Below are positions 17,502-26,984 of a stretch of 62,504 nucleotides of DNA, in pieces (within the stretch, counting starts at the first letter, position 1; each line of letters begins with the position of its first letter). Position numbers and translations under genes: made by a program. The stretch is taken from IMG/VR virus record IMGVR_UViG_3300005914_000007, positions 1 through 62,504 of that record; one strand, written 5' to 3'. Source of the stretch: a virus. The notes under the pieces are model-generated. The model saw only the letters and a program-made list of their open reading frames with translations. It ran no database searches and was not told the origin of the DNA.

Positions 17502-19160
17502 TTAATTTTTCAAATCGATATCTTCATTAATAAATACCCATTTAGAACTACCACAATCCCACAACCTAAAATACCCCCTTTCATGCATTATTTCAATCTC
17601 TGTTTTGTGTATATCATACCCCTGAGAAACCAATTTATCCTTTCTGAAGTTAAATCTGTGACACCTTCGTTTATCAACTACCCAATAATAATTTGGTACT
17701 GTATTTGAGATGCGTTTAAACCCAATCATTTTATACAATGATCCATCATATCTAGATGTGTCAGCGTAGCTTATTATACACAGTGGTTTGTAATTTTTCA
17801 AAAAATATTTGAATAACCTGGAAGCACCACCAACAACAACAGTATTAATCTTATTACAAAATCTTAACATCTCATAATGACCTTCAACAGAAGAGTGACC
17901 AAGTGATTTACGCAAATTTCCAAAATTCATAAAACAAACCAATTCATCATTATGGAATAGTCCTAATTTTACTTTTGATCCTATAAACCCCTGTAAGTGA
18001 TTGGTATCTAAAAACTCACGTATAATATTATTATCTTTAATCAATCTAACTTCACAAGTTCTACCATATATTCTTTTGGGTGTTTTACCAATCTTATTTA
18101 GGATTATGGATTTAACTATATCCGTTTTATAAACCCAATCATCTTCCCATATATGTAAAAGTTTAATACCATTATCCTCACAAGATAATGTTTTGTCTAA
18201 ATGATATGTATTTTTTTTATATATCTCAGAATGCCAATATAACCCGTTGAACTCAATACCAACCTTTAAATCCGATATATATATATCCAATTCCATACCA
18301 GATAAGACAGTTCTATTATTCAAATCACAACTGATGTGTTCGGATATGAAATTAAACACTTCATTTTGTTTTACATTTTGTTTTAAAGGATTACAACCCG
18401 TACAAACCACATCACACTTAAATATCCTTTTATTTCTCAAAGATGTTAATATTTTAAAGTCATTTTTACACTCAATACAATTTATCACATACTCACCATT
18501 TTTGGATGATTTTAAAACACCAATATCCGATAGTTTTTCATACATTTTTTCATACCACTTTTCACGAACTCCTTTCTTAAAATCTTCCGTCTTTGAAAAA
18601 TTACACACACCATACCTATACATGCACGTATTAACCATCTTATTCAATATGTCTGGATTCATAGATGGGTACTCATATCCAAATTTTTTAATATTCGTAT
18701 TTTTCACCTTATCCTTAACCTTCTTAGATGATGATGGATACCTTACCCCATATTTAACAAGTGATGTTTTTCCGGCCAGTTCCCTATTGTTATAATTACC
18801 ATCACCATATTTATTATATTTAGTCTCCTTTATAATACTTTTAACGGATTCGATTTGGAATGTATTCTCAACTCCATATTTTCGTAAATTAGTTTCCTTG
18901 GTTTTTATCAACACACACACCCGTGAACAGGCAAATTTAAATTCACCAACATTTGTCTGTTTATTATAATCTTTAATAGATATTTCTTTTTTACAAGAAC
19001 AGTAATCACATTTAGCGTTAATTTTAATACTGGATCCCTTTGTTATATACAAACTGGATACCGTAACAAAATCACCAATCGATCCATAACCCAGTATATT
19101 ACTATAATAGGACACATTCTTATTGGATAATTTAATTCTAATATCTTCTGGTATTATCAT
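17502..19160 (-). CDS. Large homing endonuclease, paralogue 1 (VSR-like nuclease, GNAT-like C-terminus)
   Basis: 552 residues in four parts. A cysteine-containing N-terminus (CDYCSCKK near 50) is followed by several K-Y-G-x-x-x-P/F repeats that are typical of phage homing nucleases and probably bind DNA. A VSR-like nuclease core follows (ELDIYISDLKVGIEFNG-LYWHSE, then HIWEDDW). The C-terminal domain (LQGFIGSKVKLGLFHNDELV to the end) looks acetyltransferase-like. Its organisation is shared with the genes at 43209 and 57076. A TAATATATA box sits 4 nt before the ATG. It separates the primase gene from the HNH region and needs no operon partner. Confidence 0.8.
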   Translation of the reverse strand: MIIPEDIRIKLSNKNVSYYSNILGYGSIGDFVTVSSLYITKGSSIKINAKCDYCSCKKEISIKDYNKQTNVGEFKFACSRVCVLIKTKETNLRKYGVENTFQIESVKSIIKETKYNKYGDGNYNNRELAGKTSLVKYGVRYPSSSKKVKDKVKNTNIKKFGYEYPSMNPDILNKMVNTCMYRYGVCNFSKTEDFKKGVREKWYEKMYEKLSDIGVLKSSKNGEYVINCIECKNDFKILTSLRNKRIFKCDVVCTGCNPLKQNVKQNEVFNFISEHISCDLNNRTVLSGMELDIYISDLKVGIEFNGLYWHSEIYKKNTYHLDKTLSCEDNGIKLLHIWEDDWVYKTDIVKSIILNKIGKTPKRIYGRTCEVRLIKDNNIIREFLDTNHLQGFIGSKVKLGLFHNDELVCFMNFGNLRKSLGHSSVEGHYEMLRFCNKINTVVVGGASRLFKYFLKNYKPLCIISYADTSRYDGSLYKMIGFKRISNTVPNYYWVVDKRRCHRFNFRKDKLVSQGYDIHKTEIEIMHERGYFRLWDCGSSKWVFINEDIDLKN

Positions 19161-19237
19161 ATACTATATATTAAAAAATACATACTCATATACCCGTATA
19201 TACACCAATTACACATATACATATCTCACAACACCAA

Positions 19238-20416
19238 TTAAAAATCATTCTCACGGAATTTTCTTTCATAATCAATCTCTTCACGATTGGGTTTCCACTT
19301 ATTTTTGGGTATCCACTTAGCATCGAAAACATCATCAGAGAAATAATTTTCTAATTTCAATTTACTATATGGTAGTGGGACCAATTCAGCTAACTTATTC
19401 AAATCTTTAACCTGAGAGATTCGGTGGTATAATTTATATGGGTCAGAACCTTTCTTACGTTCTACAATATCTTCGAATAGTTTCAACCATAAGAATATAT
19501 GACCACCCATAGATATCTTCTCTAATGACTTCTTAAACCCTGCTGAATCATTATCATAGAAGTACTGCAAGTCGATATCATTACTTTCGAGGAATTTGAG
19601 GTCGGTATTAACACCCACAACTCCGATAGAATTTGGATAAAATAACGCATCTAAATATCCCTCGAACAGAGTTACCGTAGAGGATAGATTAACATTGAGT
19701 ATATTGAAGAAATAACTCAACTTGTTATAAACAATCATTTGATGAGCATCCATTTCATTATCAGGATTTACCCATTCAGATAATGTCTCATAATTATAAA
19801 TTACAAAGAATCTCCTTCTACCCTTTCTTAGATTCCTAACTTGAATACCCAATACCCGATCCTCTCTACGATTCAATAGAACAATAACATGTTCAAATCC
19901 TTCATCACCCTTCGAATACTTTGCTTGATAGATGTTGGTGTGTTTATCCTCAGTGATACCACGACCAGTTAGGTATTTATATATTCCACCATTTTTAACG
20001 ATAGGTTCAAAATCATATATTGGACTCACCTTCTTAACATTGAAGGCGTGTGTCAGTTCTTCGAGTGATATTAAATCATCAAACTTAGTATCGATGAAAT
20101 CGTCCTGATAATCATTATAGGTTATGTTATTATTGAGATGTTCAATAATCTCCATTTTCTTATCAGGGTCCAAGACTTCATTAAAATCTTTAGCAAACTT
20201 ATCGAATCCCGTTTTTTTATCACAACGAAAACACACAAACAATAATTTATTATAATAAACATTACCTCTTTTTTTCGTTTTAGTTCTACCTTCATGGCAA
20301 TATGGACACCTAAACTGCACACGGTCATGGTGATGTGTTATCACAACCCGCTCCATTCTATCCGAAAATTCCTTATTTATTATGTTCGTTACTATACTCT
20401 GTATGTACTTTTCCAT
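19238..20416 (-). CDS. DNA primase (gp61-like, zinc ribbon plus Toprim)
   Basis: 392 residues. The N-terminal zinc ribbon has CPYC and CFRC pairs (about residues 36 and 61). The central Toprim domain shows FEGYLDAL (catalytic Glu) and YFYDNDSAG (Asp-x-Asp), which together are diagnostic of DnaG/gp61-type primases. It makes RNA primers for lagging-strand synthesis and acts with a replicative helicase that is not in this window. Length is close to T4 gp61 (342). Confidence 0.85.
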   Translation of the reverse strand: MEKYIQSIVTNIINKEFSDRMERVVITHHHDRVQFRCPYCHEGRTKTKKRGNVYYNKLLFVCFRCDKKTGFDKFAKDFNEVLDPDKKMEIIEHLNNNITYNDYQDDFIDTKFDDLISLEELTHAFNVKKVSPIYDFEPIVKNGGIYKYLTGRGITEDKHTNIYQAKYSKGDEGFEHVIVLLNRREDRVLGIQVRNLRKGRRRFFVIYNYETLSEWVNPDNEMDAHQMIVYNKLSYFFNILNVNLSSTVTLFEGYLDALFYPNSIGVVGVNTDLKFLESNDIDLQYFYDNDSAGFKKSLEKISMGGHIFLWLKLFEDIVERKKGSDPYKLYHRISQVKDLNKLAELVPLPYSKLKLENYFSDDVFDAKWIPKNKWKPNREEIDYERKFRENDF

Positions 20417-20425
20417 ATCAATTAT

Positions 20426-20644
20426 ATGATTTGTGTAAATCTAAGTTTCAAATATAATATATGTATTGAATATGATGGCGAGCATCATTTTAAAAGTGTT
20501 TCTAAGTATGGTGGTGAAAGTTTTCTAGAAAAAGTTAAAAAGTACGATAAGATAAAAAATGAATGGTGTTCGAAAAACAAAATCAGATTAATAAGAATAC
20601 CATATACTGAGAAATCTAGAATATTTGAAGTATTGAATGAGTAG
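20426..20644 (+). pseudogene. C-terminal fragment of a homing endonuclease
   Basis: Only the nuclease end survives: ICIEYDGEHHF, YGGESF and LIRIPY reproduce the core of the DUF723/VSR-like homing nucleases, but the N-terminal DNA-binding part and the preceding FDFYLP strand are missing. It lies wedged between the primase start and the end of the gene at 20649 on the opposite strand. It could be expressed as 72 residues from ATG 20426, but is best read as a remnant. Confidence 0.6.
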
Positions 20645-20648
20645 TTGC

Positions 20649-22496
20649 TTAATATTCATAGTTGAATGTAAACAATGCTTCAGGATTTTGTATTATCTTA
20701 TGTCTTTGTATTAAGGCGAAATTATACATAGTCCAAGCTAACTTATGTGACTTCGTAGTACCCTCACTCATTATCAAATCATATAAATCACTCGACAACA
20801 TATCACTATACGGATTCATTTCATCGGTAATCACCAAGTTATTAAATCCTCTATATGAATATTCTGCTTGATTACACATAACTTTCTCTATATCATTTAC
20901 ACCAATAACACAATGTAGTATTAAAAAAAATCTAAGACAAGTGTGGAAATCTTCCTTCTTACGATCCTTGAAATATATTGGTATTGTTTTAAAATCAAAT
21001 GTACCAGACCTATTTCCGGTCATTAACATTTTATCAAAATCGGTATAATCTATCTCATCTGTTTTTATATGTTTAGCTAATTCCTCGATTGATAGTATTT
21101 TCACACGCTTAGCAATCCAATCAGATATAGACACACCATCAACCTCATCAGTTATTAAATGGTATTTCTTACCAATTGGATCAAATATAACATCTTTCAC
21201 TAAGGATTTAACATCCTCACCACCTTGAATAGTATCCACTAAAACCGATTTCATTCCTATGGGTATAAAATCAGTCATTTGTGTATCATTATTCCAGTAT
21301 TTAACCGTTTTATCTCTGGGTAACCAATCCTCTAATAAGTCAGAATATTCCGATTCATCTGCATGGTAATAACCACCGAAATATTTAGAACTTACTACCT
21401 CTTCTGCCGATTCTGGATACCAGACACCATCAAAATCTAATTTAATTGAATTATCCCTATTCAACCATCCATAAATTATCGATTCAACAGCTTCATCTTC
21501 TTCTAACCATTCTCTCTCATGCTCAGACCAAATTCCTCCCGACCTTGCAGTACCATCAGCACTTTTCAATTTTAAAATGTTATCATCCGGAAATTCATGC
21601 ATGTTATAAAGTTTCCCACTCTCAGTGTTTATAAATTTGAAAGTATCTAAATATGGCCATTTATCAAATTTGAAAGATGTTAATTGTACTGTTATGGTTT
21701 GATTTTTTAAATTATGTAATGGCACTAACTTATTTTCGTGTTCATAAGCCTTGAATAACCTTTGAACTGGTTCATCAGAAAAATATATTCTATCCATAAC
21801 AATACCTTTATCTGTTTTCCATATCAAAGCTCGTCCAGAAATTTTCCCTTTCCTTTGCGATTTCAAAATAAGTAGACTACACACATCTGTATTTTCACAA
21901 TAGAGATCAATCCATTCCTGACACTTCGATTTTCTCATACACGAATTACCAAGATCACCTTGGTCAGACACATAATTATCTTCTAGATACCATTTTCGTA
22001 TATTTTCACCAGTAACAACTTCGAAATTCTCAAACTTACTATCCGATACATTATGTATTATGTCATAATTTATTTTATATAAAAGCACAAATTCCTCAGT
22101 TTCTGTACCAGTGGTACCCAATCCGATTATCTTATCAATCTTATTTAAAAATTTTCCGACCTTAACCGGATTTCTCATTCGACTCCAAACTACAGATTTA
22201 GGATTATCATATTCTTCTGATATCCAATCCTTAAAAGCCAATTTCGAACCAGACTGGTTATATAGTTGTCCTATTTTACCAACATGTATGAAAGTAACCA
22301 TATCATTTCTATTGGATATATTGATGTAGGTCATGTCGGATTTTACATCACGCCCGTGACTCATTAATATTGAAGATGCGTTGACATTACCATCATTCTT
22401 CATCTGTTCTAAAATCATCCTCAAATCGATGGATAAATAAAAGGGTATATCATTACTTATTGTCTCAACAATAAATTCATTAAAATTTTTATACAT
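20649..22496 (-). CDS. Hypothetical large protein with capsid-targeting-like N-terminus (615 aa)
   Basis: It begins MYKNFNEFIVETISND, very close to the T4 internal-protein leader MKTYQEFIAEA. The body contains a Cys-containing segment LGNSCMRKSKCQEW near residue 180, followed by LLILKSQRKGKISGRALIW. The type is seen by this annotator as a recurring large-phage protein without assigned function. The rest is mixed alpha/beta and acidic. An AAATATATA box lies 5 nt upstream of the ATG. A virion-internal role is inferred from the N-terminus only. Confidence 0.6.
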   Translation of the reverse strand: MYKNFNEFIVETISNDIPFYLSIDLRMILEQMKNDGNVNASSILMSHGRDVKSDMTYINISNRNDMVTFIHVGKIGQLYNQSGSKLAFKDWISEEYDNPKSVVWSRMRNPVKVGKFLNKIDKIIGLGTTGTETEEFVLLYKINYDIIHNVSDSKFENFEVVTGENIRKWYLEDNYVSDQGDLGNSCMRKSKCQEWIDLYCENTDVCSLLILKSQRKGKISGRALIWKTDKGIVMDRIYFSDEPVQRLFKAYEHENKLVPLHNLKNQTITVQLTSFKFDKWPYLDTFKFINTESGKLYNMHEFPDDNILKLKSADGTARSGGIWSEHEREWLEEDEAVESIIYGWLNRDNSIKLDFDGVWYPESAEEVVSSKYFGGYYHADESEYSDLLEDWLPRDKTVKYWNNDTQMTDFIPIGMKSVLVDTIQGGEDVKSLVKDVIFDPIGKKYHLITDEVDGVSISDWIAKRVKILSIEELAKHIKTDEIDYTDFDKMLMTGNRSGTFDFKTIPIYFKDRKKEDFHTCLRFFLILHCVIGVNDIEKVMCNQAEYSYRGFNNLVITDEMNPYSDMLSSDLYDLIMSEGTTKSHKLAWTMYNFALIQRHKIIQNPEALFTFNYEY

Positions 22497-22536
22497 AATC
22501 CTATATATTTAATAATATAATCCATATATTTGTACT

Positions 22537-23259
22537 ATGAAATTAAAATTTGATAATGTAATAGCCCTTGGTGATATTCATGGTCATTTTGATGTTATAA
22601 TCAACCATATTGAAAAAATTGGTATGGAAAAATCACTCTATATACAAGTAGGTGATTTTGGTATTGGGTTTTATGAGAATGATAAGCAGAACATGACAGT
22701 TCTGAATAACAAACTCGTGGAGGGTAATAACTTTTTATTTGCTATTCGTGGGAATCACGATGATCCAGATTGGTTCAAAGATGATATGTATGTTGAGTTC
22801 AAGAAAACATTGACTAACATAAAATTCATACCTGATTACACAGTCATGGATATAAACGATGAAACATATCTCTTCATCGGTGGGGCTGTCTCTATCGATA
22901 GAGTTGATCGTATTGAGAGAGGTATGGGATGGTTCGAGGATGAAGTAATCAATTTTGATTACAACTTCTGTGAGACTGTAACTGGTATCGATCGAATGGT
23001 GTGTCACACATCACCAAACTTCAGTCCTCCATTTGCTATACACACTCCCATGATAATGGAACGTACCAAAAAGGATCCGACACTTTTACAAGATCTTGTG
23101 AATGAGCGGACACAGATTACTAAGATTATCGAAGATATAATGAAGAACAATAAATTGAAGTCTTTTCACTATGGACATTTTCACAAGTCAAGTACTTACC
23201 CAGTAGATGGTTGTGATTTTATCTTACTCGATATAAATGAATTTTTACTTATAGACTAA
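22537..23259 (+). CDS. Calcineurin-like metallophosphoesterase
   Basis: 240 residues with all family motifs: GDIHGH (residues 12-17), GDFGIG (39-44), GNHDDP (72-77), the later CHTSP, and GHFHKS near 217. These ligate two metals and cleave phosphomonoesters, diesters or cyclic nucleotides; the substrate cannot be told from the sequence. A small membrane protein gene follows 5 nt later. Confidence 0.85.
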   Translation: MKLKFDNVIALGDIHGHFDVIINHIEKIGMEKSLYIQVGDFGIGFYENDKQNMTVLNNKLVEGNNFLFAIRGNHDDPDWFKDDMYVEFKKTLTNIKFIPDYTVMDINDETYLFIGGAVSIDRVDRIERGMGWFEDEVINFDYNFCETVTGIDRMVCHTSPNFSPPFAIHTPMIMERTKKDPTLLQDLVNERTQITKIIEDIMKNNKLKSFHYGHFHKSSTYPVDGCDFILLDINEFLLID

Positions 23260-23264
23260 ATGAT

Positions 23265-23450
23265 ATGAAATTAAACGGATTAACACTAATGATAATTGGA
23301 GTACTTTTTATGGTACTTGAAGGATATCTATTCGTAAATCACTTCAATATGGTTGATACCACACTTGGTGTTGTCATAGCCATTGCTATACCATCACTTG
23401 GAGCATTGTATATTATGTATGGTGCTCAGAAATATATGAGAGGAGAGTAA
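23265..23450 (+). CDS. Small membrane protein (61 aa)
   Basis: Two predicted transmembrane helices (about 5-24 and 32-54) separated by a short polar loop, with the basic end MYGAQKYMRGE. Only 5 nt after the phosphoesterase gene, so co-expressed. No family is recognised; a holin is possible but nothing specific supports it. Confidence 0.6.
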   Translation: MKLNGLTLMIIGVLFMVLEGYLFVNHFNMVDTTLGVVIAIAIPSLGALYIMYGAQKYMRGE

Positions 23451-24707
23451 TTAATTCGAGTGAGCTTCTGGCTCCTTCGAATCTTCTTTTGCTTGTAAAA
23501 TGTCTTCTTTGGTTATCGGATTCATCAAAGCCAATTTATCAGCTTTTATAATATTATCTATATACTGTTTCTCGTTAAATTTAGAGAAATTATTTAAATG
23601 TTCCATAACTTTCTTTTCTTTTCTCTTACCAACTTTCACATTATCAGTAGACTCTTTCTCTTTTTCATCATCTACTATTTCCTTGGCCATCTTAGCCAAT
23701 TCCCTAGATGATCTCCTAAGTAGTGTATTACCACCATCATCGTCTTTACTACTATTGGTGTGAGTTTTATCACTCAGTTTACCAAAGTCTTTAAATCCGA
23801 CTAATGAAGACCGTAAACCAGCAGTACCACCAACACTAATGTTGGCATTTGATTCAACTGTTCGAACCATCTTAGTTACATTATCCGGATCATTCGTATT
23901 TTTAATGACATATTCATCAATGTGTGAAAAAGTTTCATGGTCTAGATTGTTTACTAAGTCTTCGATACGTTTAACGTTACTTGGATCATCATCAGAGAAT
24001 CCTATTTTTGCTGGTATTCCAATATCCATAGCGTATTTATTAACTTTCTTTTTGAAGGATAACAACGCGTCTTCCTTTCCTTGTTCTGGGTTTGATGCAT
24101 CACCACCTCTTGATGGAGAAGATACACCCACGAAATCACAATAAGATAAATATCTTTTAAAAACCTCATTATCACTCGGAACACCTTTTAACACTCGTGG
24201 TAAATGATTAACATCCTTACCGTAATCATATTCAAATCTCAATAGATTAGAATACATATCAATTCTCTGTTCCTCTGATAAAAAATTATCAATTATCCAT
24301 TCAATTCCTAATAAAATACCCTCTGGCTCGTGACCTCTAGCTGTTATAATTGCAAAAATTGATCCATTGATAAGACATTCTATGAAGTCTTCCCAAGCCG
24401 GTCCAAATTGATTATTCTCAATTGCTGTTTTAGTATCCTCTAAGAAAGCATTTAACCCCCTCGGACCGTTGTCACGGAATTCCGAGAAGGCTTTATCAGG
24501 ATCATTTTCTACAATCCTGTAATTTTGCTTACTTCTTACCTTCACAAACTCAGTGGTCGAAACATCAACTGGTACCCAAGTACCACCTTTATTTTCTTCC
24601 ATATGTATTTTAGTATCCATATATAATAAATTATCATCAACATCAAATGCGTAGTAAAGAATATATTCAGGAACTTCAAATTCCTTATATTTTAGGTGCT
24701 TAGACAT
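23451..24707 (-). CDS. HAD-like phosphohydrolase domain protein
   Basis: The N-terminal ~270 residues show HAD superfamily motifs: FDVDDNLL with the D-x-D nucleophile pair (residues 22 and 24), IITARG with the motif II Thr near 120, and GFSDDDPSNV supplying the motif IV acidic residues. The cap region is large. The C-terminal 150 residues are charged and low complexity, ending with SKEPEAHSN. The beginning MSKHLKYKEFEVPEY resembles the tag-like N-termini. The substrate is unknown; a nucleotide or polynucleotide phosphatase would be typical. Confidence 0.7.
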   Translation of the reverse strand: MSKHLKYKEFEVPEYILYYAFDVDDNLLYMDTKIHMEENKGGTWVPVDVSTTEFVKVRSKQNYRIVENDPDKAFSEFRDNGPRGLNAFLEDTKTAIENNQFGPAWEDFIECLINGSIFAIITARGHEPEGILLGIEWIIDNFLSEEQRIDMYSNLLRFEYDYGKDVNHLPRVLKGVPSDNEVFKRYLSYCDFVGVSSPSRGGDASNPEQGKEDALLSFKKKVNKYAMDIGIPAKIGFSDDDPSNVKRIEDLVNNLDHETFSHIDEYVIKNTNDPDNVTKMVRTVESNANISVGGTAGLRSSLVGFKDFGKLSDKTHTNSSKDDDGGNTLLRRSSRELAKMAKEIVDDEKEKESTDNVKVGKRKEKKVMEHLNNFSKFNEKQYIDNIIKADKLALMNPITKEDILQAKEDSKEPEAHSN

Positions 24708-24763
24708 AACTATATATATATATAATAATATAATCTACCTTGGATTTGGACGAGTCAGTTGTT

Positions 24764-24772
24764 TTATATATA
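24764..24772 (+). promoter_or_regulatory. TTATATATA box before the frameshifted homing nuclease
   Basis: It lies 6 nt before ATG 24779. This supports ATG 24779, not the upstream TTG 24740, as the start. Confidence 0.4.
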
Positions 24773-24778
24773 CTTTTA

Positions 24779-25472
24779 ATGTATTCAGATAAAAAGGTTG
24801 ATATTAAAATTTCTAAAAGAAATTTTGAGTATTATAAAGGTAAGGGTTATGTATCTACATTACAGGAAATAATTACTATTAAATGTTGTGATATATCACA
24901 AACAGTATCAACTAAAATATATGTAATTTGTGAGTTCTGTAAACAAGAGAGATATATCAAATCTCTGAATTATCACAACCAAATAAAAAAAAAAAAATTT
25001 ATATGCTTGCTCATCATGTAGTAAATATGGCGTAAATGTTTCGAAATTAAACTATATTAAAAAAAAGAAAGAGGAAACCACAATGAGACATTATGGTGTT
25101 GTGAATCCATCACATTCTCCGGAATTATTCGAAAAAGCACAAAAGTCTGGTAAAAAAATAAAAATGCACGAAACAGGTATTATGTATAGAGGTACATATG
25201 AGCAAAATTTCCTTGACTTCTGCCTATCCAATAATATTAATGTGTTGAAAGGTAATAGTGTGAAATATAAGTTTGAAGGTAAAAATAGAATCTACCACTC
25301 AGACTTCCTAATTAAGGAATATAATCTAATATGTGAAATAAAATCCAAATATTATTACGATAAGTATTATGATAAAAATATAGCAAAAGAAAAAGCATCT
25401 ATATCCGAGGGATATGATTTCATTTTCATAATCGATAAGAATTATCAAAAATTTATAGAAAAATTTATATGA
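24779..25472 (+). pseudogene. Homing endonuclease with a frameshift at a 13-A run
   Basis: The first frame (MYSDKKVDIKISKRNFEYYKGKGY...) matches the N-terminus of the gene at 43209 and includes CEFCKQE. It runs off frame at the 13-A tract 24985-24997. Dropping one A joins it to YACSSCSKYGVNVS and on to MRHYGVVNPSHS and a C-terminal nuclease-like part (HSDFLIKEYNLICEIKSKY) ending at 25472. This C-terminal domain differs from the VSR-like core of the paralogues. It may be a true pseudogene, a phase-variable gene or a sequencing indel. Confidence 0.65.
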
Positions 25473-25505
25473 GTTGGTATATTTTCATTATACCAACTCA
25501 TTATT
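25471..25505. terminator. Bidirectional terminator
   Basis: An 11-bp perfect stem (GAGTTGGTATA and TATACCAACTC, loop TTTTCAT) is followed by ATTATTTTT. It lies between convergent genes ending at 25472 and 25512. Confidence 0.75.
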
Positions 25506-25511
25506 TTTAAC

Positions 25512-25799
25512 TTATGCTTTTCTTTTTGAAACAAAAGATGTAAATGATTCTAGCTGAGCTTCATCTTCATCATCATCTTCATCTTCATCTTCGGCTCCAC
25601 CTGGAACTTCTTCGAAATCTTCACCTTGTCCTTCTTCGGCATCAAAAGCTTTAAGATCCTCTCCACCTTCTTCACCTTCTTCGATTTCAATTGTGAATTC
25701 TTCCACAACTTCTTCGTCTAGCGTAGCTGTTACAGAAATTCTGTCTTCGTCACCAGTTACAACAATTAAATATCCTTCTATTTCTACTGTAGTCTTCAT
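25512..25799 (-). CDS. Very acidic small protein (95 aa)
   Basis: A beta-like first 45 residues (MKTTVEIEGYLIVVTGDED) lead into an almost pure Asp/Glu stretch and then QLESFTSFVSKRKA. T4 gp67, a prohead-core protein, is similarly short and acidic, and the neighbouring gene is a protease, but there is no sequence match that would prove it. A DNA-mimic inhibitor is another possibility. Confidence 0.55.
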   Translation of the reverse strand: MKTTVEIEGYLIVVTGDEDRISVTATLDEEVVEEFTIEIEEGEEGGEDLKAFDAEEGQGEDFEEVPGGAEDEDEDDDEDEAQLESFTSFVSKRKA

Positions 25800-25971
25800 A
25801 ATTTTTATTTATTTTTATGTTGTATATATTATATCTAAAACCCCTAAAAATACACTTTTTATGAGGTAAATTGATTTTTACGTTAATTAGTATAATTTAC
25901 ACATACCAAACATTAGTATATAATAAACAGTAATATGTTTTTAATAAAACAATAAAAATGGAAATTTTTTA

Positions 25972-26574
25972 ATGAATAAACCATCACTATCAAAATTAAT
26001 GTATGGGAAATCTAACTTCTTAGAAGATAATACACACCCAACAGATATATTCCACCATCTATTAAATCAACGTATAATAGTATTGAGTGGAGAAATAGAC
26101 ACTTTCTTATGTGAGTTCGTTAAAGGTTCTCTACTTTTCTTAGAATCCGAAAGTGATGAAGACATTACTCTATATGTAAATTCACCTGGTGGGTCAGTAT
26201 ATGACGGTCTTGGACTATTGGATGTAATGGAGTATATAAAACCAGATATCATAACAGTTAATACGGGACTATGTGCTTCAATGGGAGCTGTTATTCTATG
26301 TTCTGGTACAAAGGGTAAACGAAAAGCTCTTAAAAGAAGTAGAACGATGATACATCAACCAATCGGTGGTGGATGGATGCAACAAGCATCAGATATGGAG
26401 ATTGAAGCTAAGGAAATAAACTCTCTGAAGAAAGAACTATATAACATTATATCAAAAAACACTGGTCAAAATTACGAAAAAGTATTTCAAGACTCTGATC
26501 GTAATTACTGGATGAGCTCAACAGACGCTCTAAAATACGGAATGATTGATGAGGTTTTAGATGTTAGAAAATGA
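25972..26574 (+). CDS. clpP: ClpP-like serine protease
   Basis: A 200-residue, apparently complete ClpP. The oxyanion-loop SPGGSVYDGL (71-80) is followed by the nucleophile in GLCASMGA (Ser103), the His in MIHQPIGG (His128) and the Asp in FQDSDRNYW (Asp174). The spacing matches bacterial ClpP. It would form a barrel with an unfoldase partner; no ClpX/A is visible here, so it may use the host partner or mature phage proteins. It is close to the cellular enzyme, unlike typical prohead proteases. The gap 25800-25971 before it is A/T-rich, with no other ORF. Confidence 0.88.
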   Translation: MNKPSLSKLMYGKSNFLEDNTHPTDIFHHLLNQRIIVLSGEIDTFLCEFVKGSLLFLESESDEDITLYVNSPGGSVYDGLGLLDVMEYIKPDIITVNTGLCASMGAVILCSGTKGKRKALKRSRTMIHQPIGGGWMQQASDMEIEAKEINSLKKELYNIISKNTGQNYEKVFQDSDRNYWMSSTDALKYGMIDEVLDVRK

Positions 26575-26684
26575 ATGAATTAGAGATAATATACGAGGTT
26601 AAGTATCAGAATTCTGACTATTGGGTAATAGTAAGCCAATATAGGGGTTATAACACTTTTTATTACCAATTCCTACATTTATGA
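26571..26684 (+). CDS. Possible small protein overlapping clpP end (37 aa)
   Basis: The ATG overlaps the clpP stop (ATGA). The product MNELEIIYEVKYQNSDYW and onward is tyrosine-rich and beta-like. The overlap suggests coupled translation, but the ORF is short and unrecognised. Confidence 0.35.
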   Translation: MNELEIIYEVKYQNSDYWVIVSQYRGYNTFYYQFLHL

Positions 26685-26706
26685 TAAATTGTGAAGGATA
26701 AAAACA

Positions 26707-26937
26707 ATGGCAACAGATTATAAAATATTAGAACGAAACGGGAAATTCCTTGTTGGGGTCGTCCAGGTAAAGAATAGAGTATTCTCTATGAATCATTTCT
26801 GGGAACCGTATGAGAAATTTCACTGTATTTATATGGGGTTGCATAGACCAGCACATTTTAAGACATTGAAGAAGGCAAGGAAATATGTTAAGAAAATAAC
26901 TAAGCCAGACACCTATCACACACTAAAAAAATCTTAA
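26707..26937 (+). CDS. Small basic hypothetical protein (76 aa)
   Basis: Basic, with aromatic residues early (MATDYKILERNGKFLVGVV) and a C-terminal KTLKKARKYVKKI helix that could bind nucleic acid. Nothing is recognised. Separated by 22 nt from the preceding small ORF. Confidence 0.5.
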   Translation: MATDYKILERNGKFLVGVVQVKNRVFSMNHFWEPYEKFHCIYMGLHRPAHFKTLKKARKYVKKITKPDTYHTLKKS

Positions 26938-26984
26938 TGTAGAAGTATCGAATTAAAAGAGAGAAGTATTTTCCATCAACCTAG

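Noticed and set aside
24740-24778. TTG start for the frameshifted homing gene
   Set aside because: ATG 24779 matches the N-terminus of its paralogue at 43209 and has a nearby box.
25512-25799. Firm identification of the acidic protein as T4 gp67
   Set aside because: Only composition and neighbourhood agree; no sequence motif supports it.
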